Of a stretch of DNA of 7,769 bases, positions 1 to 6,507 are shown piece after piece. Each line of letters opens with the position of its first letter. Position 1 is the stretch's first letter. This DNA is from DATLFA01 sp039934635. Lineage in GTDB: Bacteria > Actinomycetota > Acidimicrobiia > Acidimicrobiales > WLNW01. The stretch is taken from NCBI GenBank assembly GCA_039934635.1, contig JBDTLT010000251.1:1-7769 (forward strand). Reading direction: 5' to 3'. A program made the translations under genes and the position numbers. The notes under the pieces are model-generated. The model did no database searches. It was not told where the DNA came from and saw nothing but the letters and a program-made list of their open reading frames with translations.

Positions 1-1004
1 GGCAACCAGACGGTGCCTTGCTCGGCGATCAGCACGTGCAAGTTGGGGAATCGGCCGAACAGGTTGTGCATGATCATGCCGGCAACGGTCTCCATCGCGG
101 GGCGGTCGCCCCAGAACAGCACCCATTGCAAGCCGTCGAAGTCACGCAGCACCGCGTCGGGGTCTTCGCTCCAATCGGCGCCGTACTTCGCGTAGTCGGT
201 GGGCGCGAGATGCGTCGCCACCCGTACGCCGGCTTCGTTGATGCGGGCCCACACCGGGTCGAACATCGGGTCGGCGATCGAACGGCCGCCCCGTGTGTTG
301 TCGCGGCCACCGTGCGCATGGCCCGGCAAGAACTGCACCATGGGCGTACCTTCGCCGATCACGCGCTCGACTTCTTCGACCGCGAGGTCGACGTCGGCGA
401 GCGAGATGTACGGCGGTAAGAAGATGCGATTGGCGTGGTTGTAACCGATCTGGTCATAGATCCAGCGGTTGAACGCCCGCGTGTTCGCGTAGATCGCGTC
501 GACGTCGTCTTGGAACTCGACCTCGAGCGTCAACACGATGCCCGGGAACATCACCGCGGCGTTGATGCCTTGCTCGTCCATCAGGGCCAAACGCAGGTCG
601 CGATTGCCCCACGACTCTTCTTGGTCGCGGAACTCTTCGATCAGCGACTTGCGGCCCGCTTCGTCGAGCCCTTTGTAGGGGTTCAGCTTGTGCAGGAACA
701 TGCCCGGCGCCCGTGCCCCGCCATCGCCGGGCCTTGGCGCAGTGTCATCGCCGCCGCCGACTGCTCGTGCCGCAGTGGTCGCCAATTCGGCGAGATCATG
801 TTCGTTCTGAGGCACCGAGTCGCGCGTCAGCGCGGTGGCCGAGGGACGCCCCCCGTAGAACAGCGCCTTGCGCCCCATTTCGTCGGTGACGAAGCGCACG
901 GCCTTGTCGCGCCACCGGGGCTCGATGTAGCGCTCGTACATGTCGAGCGGCTCGACGAAGTGGTTGTCGGCATCGTTGATCAGATACGGCAGATCATCGG
1001 GCAT
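1..1004 (-). CDS. Amidohydrolase-2 family metal-dependent hydrolase (partial, 3' end outside window)
   Basis: The reading frame is continuous from an ATG at 1004 to the left edge, with 334 complete codons and no stop, so the C-terminal part is missing. The protein fits the amidohydrolase-2 (TIM-barrel) family, which includes decarboxylases such as gamma-resorcylate and ACMS decarboxylase as well as C-N and C-O hydrolases. Visible hallmarks are an N-terminal DADNH metal motif (D13, H15) followed by EPLDMY, a RLALMDEQGINAAVMFPG strand near 138-155, H229 and H231 in PGHAHGG, H265 in VATHLAPTD as a likely strand-5 metal ligand, and the late FPNL...AEQGTVWL motif (E328) at which the window cuts. 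The final metal Asp lies off-window. Residues about 71-101 form an Ala/Gly/Asp/Pro-rich, probably disordered linker. The ATG overlaps the MFS stop by 11 nt and is preceded by a strong AGGAGG, which supports the start. It is probably cytoplasmic, as no signal peptide is seen. Family is confident; substrate unknown. Confidence 0.9.
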   Translation of the reverse strand, partial: MPDDLPYLINDADNHFVEPLDMYERYIEPRWRDKAVRFVTDEMGRKALFYGGRPSATALTRDSVPQNEHDLAELATTAARAVGGGDDTAPRPGDGGARAPGMFLHKLNPYKGLDEAGRKSLIEEFRDQEESWGNRDLRLALMDEQGINAAVMFPGIVLTLEVEFQDDVDAIYANTRAFNRWIYDQIGYNHANRIFLPPYISLADVDLAVEEVERVIGEGTPMVQFLPGHAHGGRDNTRGGRSIADPMFDPVWARINEAGVRVATHLAPTDYAKYGADWSEDPDAVLRDFDGLQWVLFWGDRPAMETVAGMIMHNLFGRFPNLHVLIAEQGTVWL

Positions 1005-2271
1005 GTACGACCCCCTCCTCGTCTCGCGCTAGAGCGTAACTGTTGTCGAATAGACGCAAGCGGTCGAGCCGCACCACCGCAAAGACGACGTAGAGCGCCA
1101 GCGCGATCGCATAGGCGGCCAGCGTGGGTCGCAGCCCGAAGATGTCGCCGAGGCGACCGCCGCCGACGGACCCGAGCGGGATGCCGACGAACGAGCTCAT
1201 GATGAATAGCGCGAGCACCCTGCCGCGGAGCTGTTCGCTCACCTGTGTCTGCAAGGTCGACGTCGACGCCACACCACCGAGGCTGTGCGCCGCACCCATC
1301 AGCGCGAACCCGATCAGACCGACCCCGATGAACGGGGTGATGACTGCAACGAGGGCGCCGAGCGAATAGAAGGAGATGCCGAGCAAGGTCATTCGTGACC
1401 GACGAAATCGATCGCCGCGCGCCAAGAGGAAGAGGCCGGCGGTGCTCGCGCCGACGCCGAACGACGCGATCAGATACCCGATGCCACTCTCGGCCGCGTG
1501 GTAGTCCTCGGCGACCAGACCGGCGGTGAGCTGCCAGACCGACGCTCCGAACACCGACAACATGAACGAGAACAACATCAGCTGCCGCATCGATTGGCGC
1601 GAACGCACATAGTCGACACTCGTCATGAACGCCCGCAACCACGGCTCGTGCGCGTCCGAATAGACGATGCGTCGTGGTCGGGCGATCACCAAGCCGACGA
1701 TTACAACGACGAAGGACAAGGCGTTCAGGGCAAAGGTCGAGCGGTAGCCCCAATGCGCGAGCACCAAACTGCCGGCGACCGGGCCGATGACGCGCGCGAC
1801 GTTGAAGTTGACGGCATTCAACCGAATCGCCGGCATCAGTTGCTCATGCGGCACGAGCAACGGAATGAGCGCATGGGCGGTGGCGTTTTGAAAGCCGGCC
1901 CCAAACCCCGCGACGACGAGGCAGCCGACGATGCGCCACGGAGTGAGCGCGTCGTTGATGGCAAGCAGCCAGAGCGCCGTTGCGGCGATGAGCTGCACGA
2001 TGCTCGAACCGAGCAGGATCATCCGGCGGTCCCGGCGGTCCGCAAGTGTGCCAACGATCGGCCCCATCAACAGGGACGGAATCATCACGGCGAAGACGCT
2101 CGCGCCGACCCACGTGTTGCTCTTCGTCAGCTCGTACATCACGAACGGCACCCCGACGCCCTGCATGAACGTGCCCGCGTTCGAGACGAACGCGGCCGTG
2201 TAGTAGACGCTGAAGTTGAAGTTGCGGAGAACGTCGCCGACGGAAGCCGGCTCGGTTACGGCTGTGCTCAT
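994..2271 (-). CDS. MFS transporter, 12-TM, MFS_3/DHA3-like exporter type
   Basis: This 425-residue polytopic membrane protein probably exports or imports a small molecule using the proton gradient. The first transmembrane segments start near residue 20. The conserved MFS motif A after helix 2 is present (GTLADRRDRR, 74-83), with the related RGRVLALF and PLGSVGGGRLGDIFG signatures in the C-terminal half (349-379). Hydrophobic helices occur throughout both halves, with a loop of about 35 residues between them at roughly 198-230 and a short charged tail. The pattern resembles the MFS_3 group (EntS-like and drug/siderophore efflux proteins). I chose the ATG at 2271 because the protein then begins just before the first helix and lies 19 nt after the LLM stop. 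A longer in-frame start at 2379 would add 36 low-quality residues overlapping the LLM gene. The Shine-Dalgarno is weak (GGAAA). Its 3' end overlaps the next gene by 11 nt. Substrate is unknown; it may be the pathway substrate or product. Confidence 0.92.
   Translation of the reverse strand: MSTAVTEPASVGDVLRNFNFSVYYTAAFVSNAGTFMQGVGVPFVMYELTKSNTWVGASVFAVMIPSLLMGPIVGTLADRRDRRMILLGSSIVQLIAATALWLLAINDALTPWRIVGCLVVAGFGAGFQNATAHALIPLLVPHEQLMPAIRLNAVNFNVARVIGPVAGSLVLAHWGYRSTFALNALSFVVVIVGLVIARPRRIVYSDAHEPWLRAFMTSVDYVRSRQSMRQLMLFSFMLSVFGASVWQLTAGLVAEDYHAAESGIGYLIASFGVGASTAGLFLLARGDRFRRSRMTLLGISFYSLGALVAVITPFIGVGLIGFALMGAAHSLGGVASTSTLQTQVSEQLRGRVLALFIMSSFVGIPLGSVGGGRLGDIFGLRPTLAAYAIALALYVVFAVVRLDRLRLFDNSYALARDEEGVVHAR
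1011..1020 (-). promoter_or_regulatory. Ribosome binding site of the amidohydrolase-2 gene
   Basis: On the minus strand this reads GAGGAGGGGG, with the AGGAGG core 9 nt from the ATG at 1004. It sits inside the last codons of the MFS gene. The strong Shine-Dalgarno fixes the start of the downstream gene despite the overlap, and suggests independent ribosome loading rather than only coupling. Confidence 0.75.
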
Positions 2272-2290
2272 GGTTTCCGGAATGCTTGGC

Positions 2291-3247
2291 TCACACGTTG
2301 CCGATCCGCGCTCGAAGCTGCGGCACGACCTCACCGGCGAGCCGAGTGATCTGATCACGGGCTTGCGCGGGCGTGACACCGGGCAGGTGCACCCGCAGGT
2401 TCACCGCGTCGGCATTGATCTGCGCGAGCGCGTCGGCGAGGCGCTCGGCGACCTCCGCGGGGTCGGTCGAATGGATCGTCTGGTCCGCGGGCCAATGGCG
2501 CTGCGCGGCGTCGTTCGAGTAGCTCTCGTAGACCTTGCGCTGCTGCTCGATGATCGCGGCAGGCAACTCGCCCACCCATACCCGTCGTATCAAGACCTTG
2601 GACATCGTGCCGCCGGCCTTGTCGAACTCGTCGCAGAGTTCGCGTTGTCGTTCCATCGACGACATCCCTTCGAGGATGATCCCCGCACCGTTGCGAGCGG
2701 CGCGCCGGGCGGCGGCGGGGCTGACCGCGGTGCTGAGCACCGGGATGGGATTGGTCTTGCACCGTTGGAATGCGCGATCACCTTCGAGTTCGCCGAGTTG
2801 CTCGCCCCGCAACATGGCGACGACCTTGGGGAACTCTGCTTTGAACGTGGGATTCGCGTCCTCGAGGCGCAGGCCCATCGACGTGAAGTCGAGGGCGAGC
2901 GCGCCCGACCCGACGCCGAGGCCGACGCGACCCGGATGGCGGGCGTCGAGCCAGGCGATCTCTTCAGCGACCATCGCGGTCGGGCGCAGTGGCAAGAGCA
3001 ACGGGCACGGCGCGCCCCAGCCGCGCTCGGTGTCCTCGAGGATGAAGCTCACCATTTGCAGCGGCAACGGCATATACCCCGCGAACCCACCGTGGTGCTC
3101 GCTCGTCATGATGCCGTCGAAGCCACCGTCGAGCGCGAGTTTCGCTTGGGCACACACTTCACGCACGATGCTCGGCGCGTCGAGATCGTTGTGCGGGTAC
3201 AACCGGCACGAGATCGACTTCGCCGCAAAAGGCGCACTGGTGGTCAT
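2291..3247 (-). CDS. LLM class flavin/F420-dependent oxidoreductase
   Basis: This 318-residue luciferase-like monooxygenase family protein has a TIM-barrel fold. Members use reduced FMN for monooxygenation, or coenzyme F420 for hydride transfer. Recognisable parts are the strand-2 EHH motif in TSEHHGG (48-54), RPTAMVAEEIAWLDARHPGR (88-107) and the GLGVGSGALALDF segment (109-121) that in this family contributes to cofactor phosphate binding. They are followed by a KAEFPKVVAMLRG helix and a strand with PIPVLSTAVSP (167-177). Length is normal for the family. The ATG at 3247 has a good GAGGGAGAG upstream and follows the SDR stop by 25 nt. It ends 19 nt before the MFS start. In this operon it probably oxidises or reduces the pathway intermediate; which cofactor it uses cannot be told from sequence alone. 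F420 use would fit an actinobacterial host. No membrane segment or signal peptide is seen. Confidence 0.92.
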   Translation of the reverse strand: MTTSAPFAAKSISCRLYPHNDLDAPSIVREVCAQAKLALDGGFDGIMTSEHHGGFAGYMPLPLQMVSFILEDTERGWGAPCPLLLPLRPTAMVAEEIAWLDARHPGRVGLGVGSGALALDFTSMGLRLEDANPTFKAEFPKVVAMLRGEQLGELEGDRAFQRCKTNPIPVLSTAVSPAAARRAARNGAGIILEGMSSMERQRELCDEFDKAGGTMSKVLIRRVWVGELPAAIIEQQRKVYESYSNDAAQRHWPADQTIHSTDPAEVAERLADALAQINADAVNLRVHLPGVTPAQARDQITRLAGEVVPQLRARIGNV

Positions 3248-3250
3248 CGT

Positions 3251-3259
3251 CTCTCCCTC
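3251..3259 (-). promoter_or_regulatory. Ribosome binding site of the LLM oxidoreductase gene
   Basis: The minus strand reads GAGGGAGAG, with the AGGGAG core ending 5 nt before the ATG at 3247. It lies in the 25-nt gap after the SDR stop and supports that start codon. Confidence 0.65.
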
Positions 3260-3272
3260 GAGTTTCCCGCAG

Positions 3273-4037
3273 TCACAACGCGGTGTAGCGACCGCCGCTC
3301 ACGATAAGCGTCTGGCCGGTGACGTAGCGAGCCTCGTCGCTACATAAGAACGCGGCCGCCGGACCGATGTCGGTGATCGGGTCGCCGAAGCGGCCGAGCG
3401 GCACGAGGCCCGATATCCGTGCGAGCAAGGTGGCGTCGCGCGCGATCGCCCGTTCGAGCGCCGGTGTGACCGCGAGCGGGGCGAGGCAATTGACCCTGAC
3501 GCCCGCCGGGCCCCACTCCCGGGCCAGGCTCTTGACCAGGCCCCGCTGCGCCGCTTTGACCGTCGAGTAGAGCGGAAGGTCTTCGTCGCCTTCGATGCCA
3601 TCAACCGAGGTCAACACCAAGAATGAACCGCGCTCGGCCACCAGTGAACGGTACGTGAGACGGGCCAGCCAATAGCACGGACGCAGACCAACCGATGCAT
3701 GGTCCTCCCAAGAGGCATCGTCGAGCGCGCCGAGGTGTTCCTTTTGGCTGGTGCGTCCGCTGATGGCGTTGTGCACGACCGAATTGATGCGACCGACGTC
3801 GCGCTCGATCGACTCCACCGAACGCTGTAGTTGCTGCGGATCACTGACGTCACATTCGAACGAGTGCGCGCGGCCGCCCCGTGCGGTGATTTCTGCCACA
3901 ACGTCTTCGCCGGTGCTCGCTCGGTGCACGAGCAGTGCCACCGACGCACCGCGCTCGGCGAGTGCGATGGCGATACCGCGCCCCACCCCACCACCCGCCC
4001 CGGTGACCAGGATCACGCGTGCGTCGAGCGTCGTCAC
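3273..4037 (-). CDS. Short-chain dehydrogenase/reductase (SDR), partner of the degenerate SDR
   Basis: This 254-residue classical-type SDR is an NAD(P)-dependent alcohol dehydrogenase or ketoreductase with a Rossmann fold. The TGxxxGxG cofactor motif is intact (T12-G19), D63 follows in CDVSD, and HNAI (89-92) replaces the usual NNAG. The catalytic Ser-Tyr-Lys set is present: S144, Y157, K161 in YSTVK. The position usually held by the fourth tetrad residue, Asn, is G117 in SVGLR, a variant I recall from DHRS1-like SDRs. The end of strand 2 has HR (38-39) rather than an acidic residue, so NADP(H) is possible. The C-terminal TGQTLIVSGG is typical. The start is GTG at 4037, which overlaps the upstream TGA as GTGA, with AGGTGA 7 nt upstream. 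The coupling to the upstream pseudo-SDR and the similar C-terminal ends (RYTAL and QVTAL) suggest the two proteins assemble together. Substrate is unknown. Confidence 0.92.
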   Translation of the reverse strand: MTTLDARVILVTGAGGGVGRGIAIALAERGASVALLVHRASTGEDVVAEITARGGRAHSFECDVSDPQQLQRSVESIERDVGRINSVVHNAISGRTSQKEHLGALDDASWEDHASVGLRPCYWLARLTYRSLVAERGSFLVLTSVDGIEGDEDLPLYSTVKAAQRGLVKSLAREWGPAGVRVNCLAPLAVTPALERAIARDATLLARISGLVPLGRFGDPITDIGPAAAFLCSDEARYVTGQTLIVSGGRYTAL

Positions 4038-4684
4038 AGCGCGGTCACCTGTGCACCGTCGAGCGGGACCGTCACCGCGGTGATCGCCCGGGTCGCGAGC
4101 AAGAACGGCAACACCTCGCGCAGCGCGGCATCGACGTCGTAGGGATCGATCGGTATCCGCCCTCGCCGCGCGTCGACGAAGCGGGCGTCGGCCGGATCGG
4201 CGAGCAGGTCGTGCACCGATGGGCTGACGATGTTGACCCGAATGCCGTCATTGGCCCACTGGCGCGCCGCGCTCTTGGCAAGAACGCGTTGACCTTCGGC
4301 GACCGCGGCGAGCATGGCGAGATTCGCCGCGCCCTGCAGGCCCACCGTGGGACACACACAGACCATTGCGCCGCGGCTTCGCGCCAGCGCCGCGTAGGAC
4401 GCCTGTACAACGTGGAGCAGCATGCGGAGCTGGCGTTCGCACGCCGCGTCCCACAACGCAGGATCGACGTCGACGAACGACTGCGGCTCGAGACAGATCG
4501 GATCGACGCGCGCGTACACGACCGCGCTGACGTCGGCGGGCAACGCCTCGGCAACTACGCCACGGTCGTCGAGGTCGACGTCGACGGCGGTCACTGCGAC
4601 GCCGGCGCGCTCGAGTGCCCGCGCGACCCGGCGACCGAACGGCGTCTCCGTGCCGAAAACCGCGGTGGTCGACACGAGCGTCAC
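4034..4684 (-). CDS. Degenerate SDR-fold protein lacking the catalytic tetrad (probable non-catalytic subunit)
   Basis: This 216-residue protein keeps the SDR architecture. It has a first strand and helix (VTLVSTTAVFG then GRRVARALERAG), a strand 2 ending VDVDLDD, WDAACERQ (78-85), GAMVCVCPTVG (105-115), AKSAARQWANDGIRVN (136-151) and a final ITAVTVPLDG (201-210). Aligning it by eye with the neighbouring SDR, the catalytic positions are Q85 (Asn), P112 (Ser), L125 (Tyr) and A129 (Lys). The TGxxxGxG loop is replaced by STTAVFGTETPFG and the NNAG element is absent. It therefore probably neither binds NAD(P) normally nor catalyses SDR chemistry. The GTG start at 4684 gives a GTGA overlap with the hydrolase stop, matching the next junction, and places strand 1 right at the N-terminus. 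An ATG at 4711 would add nine residues. No Shine-Dalgarno is evident, so translation probably depends on coupling. The likely role, by inference, is a structural or substrate-binding partner of the SDR encoded next. Confidence 0.85.
   Translation of the reverse strand: MTLVSTTAVFGTETPFGRRVARALERAGVAVTAVDVDLDDRGVVAEALPADVSAVVYARVDPICLEPQSFVDVDPALWDAACERQLRMLLHVVQASYAALARSRGAMVCVCPTVGLQGAANLAMLAAVAEGQRVLAKSAARQWANDGIRVNIVSPSVHDLLADPADARFVDARRGRIPIDPYDVDAALREVLPFLLATRAITAVTVPLDGAQVTAL
4045..4050 (-). promoter_or_regulatory. Ribosome binding site of the downstream SDR in the tandem pair
   Basis: AGGTGA on the minus strand ends 7 nt before the GTG at 4037. It lies inside the end of the pseudo-SDR gene and supports the GTG that overlaps the stop as GTGA. 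Confidence 0.6.
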
Positions 4685-5682
4685 CGGGGGCCGGGGAGTT
4701 GTTGCATCCACGCGATCATTCGATCCCAGAGCACGACACGATTGGGCGCGATGTTGTGGTTGTGTCCTGCGTCGGGGAGGACGTAGAGCGTGATGTCGGG
4801 CGACGCCGGGAACGAACCCGGAATGGCGTGCGGCGGCCCACCAATGTCGGCACTCCCCACGCCGATGAACACGGGCACGTCGATGGTCGCGAGTTGGCGA
4901 TCGATGCTGCCGGGGATCATCGACGACAAGCCCACCAGTGCCAGTAGCGAACTGCTCGTCGACGCGGCTGCCTCGAGCACCGGCCCCGGCACTGCCATCC
5001 CCGCCAACAGCATCGGCGACGTGGCAGTCGTGCCGGGCGGCAACGGATCACCATCCCAGCGCACGCGCGCCAGCCGCACGATCTCCCCCGCCAGACCGTC
5101 GGGGTCATGCGCGAAGCGCAGCTCGTCGGCCGAGAGCGCATGCGGCAGGCCGGCGGCACCGAAGCCGAGCAGACACAACGCGTCGAAGCTATGGCTGGCC
5201 GCTTGTTGCGCGCAGGTCAGCTTCGCTCCCGCGGAATGGCCCACACCGATGAGTCGCTCGACGGTCCTTTCACCGATGTCTGCGTAACGGCCATGACGTA
5301 GACCGTCGACGACGGCATCTACCACGACCGCGTTGACCGCCGCGACCGTGCCGACGTCGAGCGTGTATCCGTCGTCAGGGCGGCCGCTCTCCCCTACACC
5401 GATCGGATCGACGATGACCACGACATAGCCGCGCTCCGCGAAGTGTCGAGCCATGCTGTAGTTGCCGAACTCGGGTGGCGCGTCGATGTCCCAGTAGCGA
5501 CGCGACATGCCGCCACCGGGCAGGCAACACAATACGGTCGACGATGCCGCGGTGGGTTCAATGGGTGCGAACACATCGAAGCGAACCTCGCGTGCACCGG
5601 CCGGCGCCACTGCGCTGACGTCGACCGAGGCAGTCGCCGACCGGGCCCGAGCGGCCCCCGGCAGAGCGGGAGAATCGCTCAT
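4681..5682 (-). CDS. Alpha/beta hydrolase (serine esterase/lipase or C-C hydrolase-like)
   Basis: This 333-residue alpha/beta-hydrolase-fold enzyme is expected to cleave an ester, lactone, amide or activated C-C bond. The visible core is an oxyanion-hole strand LPGGGMSRRYW (54-64), the strand-4 VVVIVDPIGVGESGRP (87-102), and the nucleophile elbow GVGHSAG (146-152) with S150 as the nucleophile. A cap of roughly 80-100 residues follows. Late in the protein come GVGSADIGG (D279, the likely acid) and PDAGHNHN (H307 or H309, the likely base). The first ~30 residues are Ala-rich and show no clear signal peptide. The ATG at 5682 overlaps the upstream SDR stop as ATGA, so it is preferred over the ATG at 5700. 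No strong Shine-Dalgarno is present, which points to translational coupling. It also overlaps the following gene by 4 nt. The fold and Ser are clear; acid and base assignments are by pattern only, and the substrate is unknown. Confidence 0.9.
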   Translation of the reverse strand: MSDSPALPGAARARSATASVDVSAVAPAGAREVRFDVFAPIEPTAASSTVLCCLPGGGMSRRYWDIDAPPEFGNYSMARHFAERGYVVVIVDPIGVGESGRPDDGYTLDVGTVAAVNAVVVDAVVDGLRHGRYADIGERTVERLIGVGHSAGAKLTCAQQAASHSFDALCLLGFGAAGLPHALSADELRFAHDPDGLAGEIVRLARVRWDGDPLPPGTTATSPMLLAGMAVPGPVLEAAASTSSSLLALVGLSSMIPGSIDRQLATIDVPVFIGVGSADIGGPPHAIPGSFPASPDITLYVLPDAGHNHNIAPNRVVLWDRMIAWMQQLPGPR

Positions 5683-6437
5683 GGTGTACCCAAGGCGCAT
5701 GTCTGGCCCCCGTCGATCACGAACTCGCTGCCGGTGCAATAGGAGCTGTCGGCGCACGCGAGGAACAGTGCGAGTCGCGCCACCTCTTCGGGTTGCGCGA
5801 TGCGACCGAGCGGCAAGTTCTTCGGCTCGTAGTTGATGCGCTTGGCCGACTCGGATTGACGCAACATCGGCGTGTCGACGCCCCCCGGATGAATCGAGTT
5901 GACGCGGATCTTGTGCGGGCCGAGCTCGAGCGCGGCGACTTTGGTCAGACCGCGCGTCGCGAACTTCGACGACACGTACGGTGCCGCGCCGGGGATCGCG
6001 CCCAGGCCCGCAACCGATGAAATGTTGACGATGGCACCGCCGCCGCGCGCGATGATCGACGGCGCGACGTATTTGATGCCGAGCAGCGGTCCGATCTGGT
6101 TGACGCGGATCACGCGGTGATACGACTCGAGGTCGAGGTCGATGATGGTGACGCTCGGCGCCACGATGCCGGCGTTGTTGATCAGGATGTCGATGCCGCC
6201 AAAACGTTGCCGAGCGGCCTCGACGATTGCCTGCCATTGGTTCGCGTCACCGACGTCGAGATCGCCGACGAGACCGTTGCCGGCGAACTCGCGCTCGAGC
6301 GCCGGCCGATCGTCGTAGTGAACATCGGTCAGCACCACGTTCGCTCCTTCCGCCCCGAACAGTCGCGCCTCGGCCAGCCCCTGGCCCCGGCCCGCCCCGG
6401 TGATCAGCGCCACCTTGCCTTCGAGCTTGCCCGCCAT
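5679..6437 (-). CDS. Canonical SDR family oxidoreductase, likely NAD-dependent
   Basis: This 252-residue classical SDR (FabG/hydroxysteroid-dehydrogenase-like) catalyses NAD(P)-dependent alcohol/ketone interconversion. All hallmarks are intact: TGAGRGQG (13-20), D38 at the end of strand 2 (favours NAD), NNAG (87-90), N113, S141 in NISSVAG, and Y154 with K158 in YVSSK. They are followed by KIRVNSIHPGGVDTPM and a C-terminal CTGSEFVIDGG. Length is typical. The ATG at 6437 gives a standard MAGKLEGKVALITG start and has AAAGGAA 9 nt upstream. A longer frame starting at 6659 would run through the end of the deacylase gene and is not used. It is the first gene after the hairpin and the first in a chain of four genes joined by 4-nt overlaps. 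There is no 15-residue insertion after strand 2 such as mycofactocin-linked SDRs carry. Substrate is unknown. Confidence 0.95.
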   Translation of the reverse strand: MAGKLEGKVALITGAGRGQGLAEARLFGAEGANVVLTDVHYDDRPALEREFAGNGLVGDLDVGDANQWQAIVEAARQRFGGIDILINNAGIVAPSVTIIDLDLESYHRVIRVNQIGPLLGIKYVAPSIIARGGGAIVNISSVAGLGAIPGAAPYVSSKFATRGLTKVAALELGPHKIRVNSIHPGGVDTPMLRQSESAKRINYEPKNLPLGRIAQPEEVARLALFLACADSSYCTGSEFVIDGGQTCALGTP

Positions 6438-6446
6438 CGCGTCACG

Positions 6447-6453
6447 TTCCTTT
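6447..6453 (-). promoter_or_regulatory. Ribosome binding site of the canonical SDR gene
   Basis: The minus strand reads AAAGGAA, 9 nt before the ATG at 6437. It begins 7 nt after the 3' base of the upstream hairpin, so a folded hairpin would leave it accessible. It supports choosing the 6437 start over the longer in-frame start. Confidence 0.6.
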
Positions 6454-6460
6454 CCCCCGA

Positions 6461-6490
6461 CCCGCGGCGCGAAGTGTTCGCGAACGCGGG
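6461..6490 (-). other. Strong interrupted hairpin between deacylase and SDR genes (possible attenuator or processing site)
   Basis: The outer arms CCCGCG (6461-6466) and CGCGGG (6485-6490) pair perfectly, and inside them CGCGAA (6468-6473) pairs with TTCGCG (6477-6482) around a 3-nt loop. A small 1-by-2 nt internal loop separates the two stems. This gives 12 base pairs, 10 of them G-C. It starts 17 nt past the deacylase stop and ends just before the SDR ribosome binding site. No U-tract follows on the transcribed strand, so it is not a classic intrinsic terminator. It could be a U-less terminator, an mRNA-stabilising or processing element, or chance in GC-rich DNA. Confidence 0.5.
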
Positions 6491-6507
6491 GATTCAGATC
6501 TGTCCGT

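Noticed and set aside
700..800. Possible frameshift in the amidohydrolase-2 gene
   Set aside because: The odd low-complexity translation here first suggested a frame break, but codon-by-codon reading shows the same frame is open from 1004 to the left edge with family motifs on both sides.
435..1202. Plus-strand open frame of 255 codons opposite the amidohydrolase and MFS genes
   Set aside because: Arg/Pro-rich translation with no recognisable domain, spanning two well-supported minus-strand genes. It is a typical antisense shadow in GC-rich DNA.
1498..2349. Plus-strand open frame of 283 codons opposite the MFS gene
   Set aside because: Composition rich in Arg, Asp and His with no hydrophobic or domain pattern; the opposite strand encodes a clear 12-TM transporter.
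2272..2379. N-terminal extension of the MFS protein to an ATG at 2379
   Set aside because: The extra 36 residues overlap the end of the LLM gene and are not conserved-looking; the ATG at 2271 fits MFS topology.
2216..3307. Plus-strand open frame of 363 codons opposite the LLM gene
   Set aside because: Longer than the LLM gene itself, but its translation shows no family motifs while the minus strand has clear LLM signatures and a good ribosome binding site.
4570..4600. Short GTCGAC-type repeats
   Set aside because: They simply encode a Val-Asp-Val-Asp stretch in the pseudo-SDR; similar runs occur throughout this GC-rich coding sequence.
4681..6237. 518-codon minus frame suggesting a long fusion ending in the hydrolase
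   Set aside because: The upstream third is the wrong frame of the canonical SDR (Arg-rich, no motifs). The hydrolase starts at the ATG at 5682 in an ATGA overlap.
3273..6437. Mycofactocin-dependent SDRs
   Set aside because: Neither catalytic SDR carries the insertion after strand 2 typical of mycofactocin-linked dehydrogenases, and no mft genes are visible.
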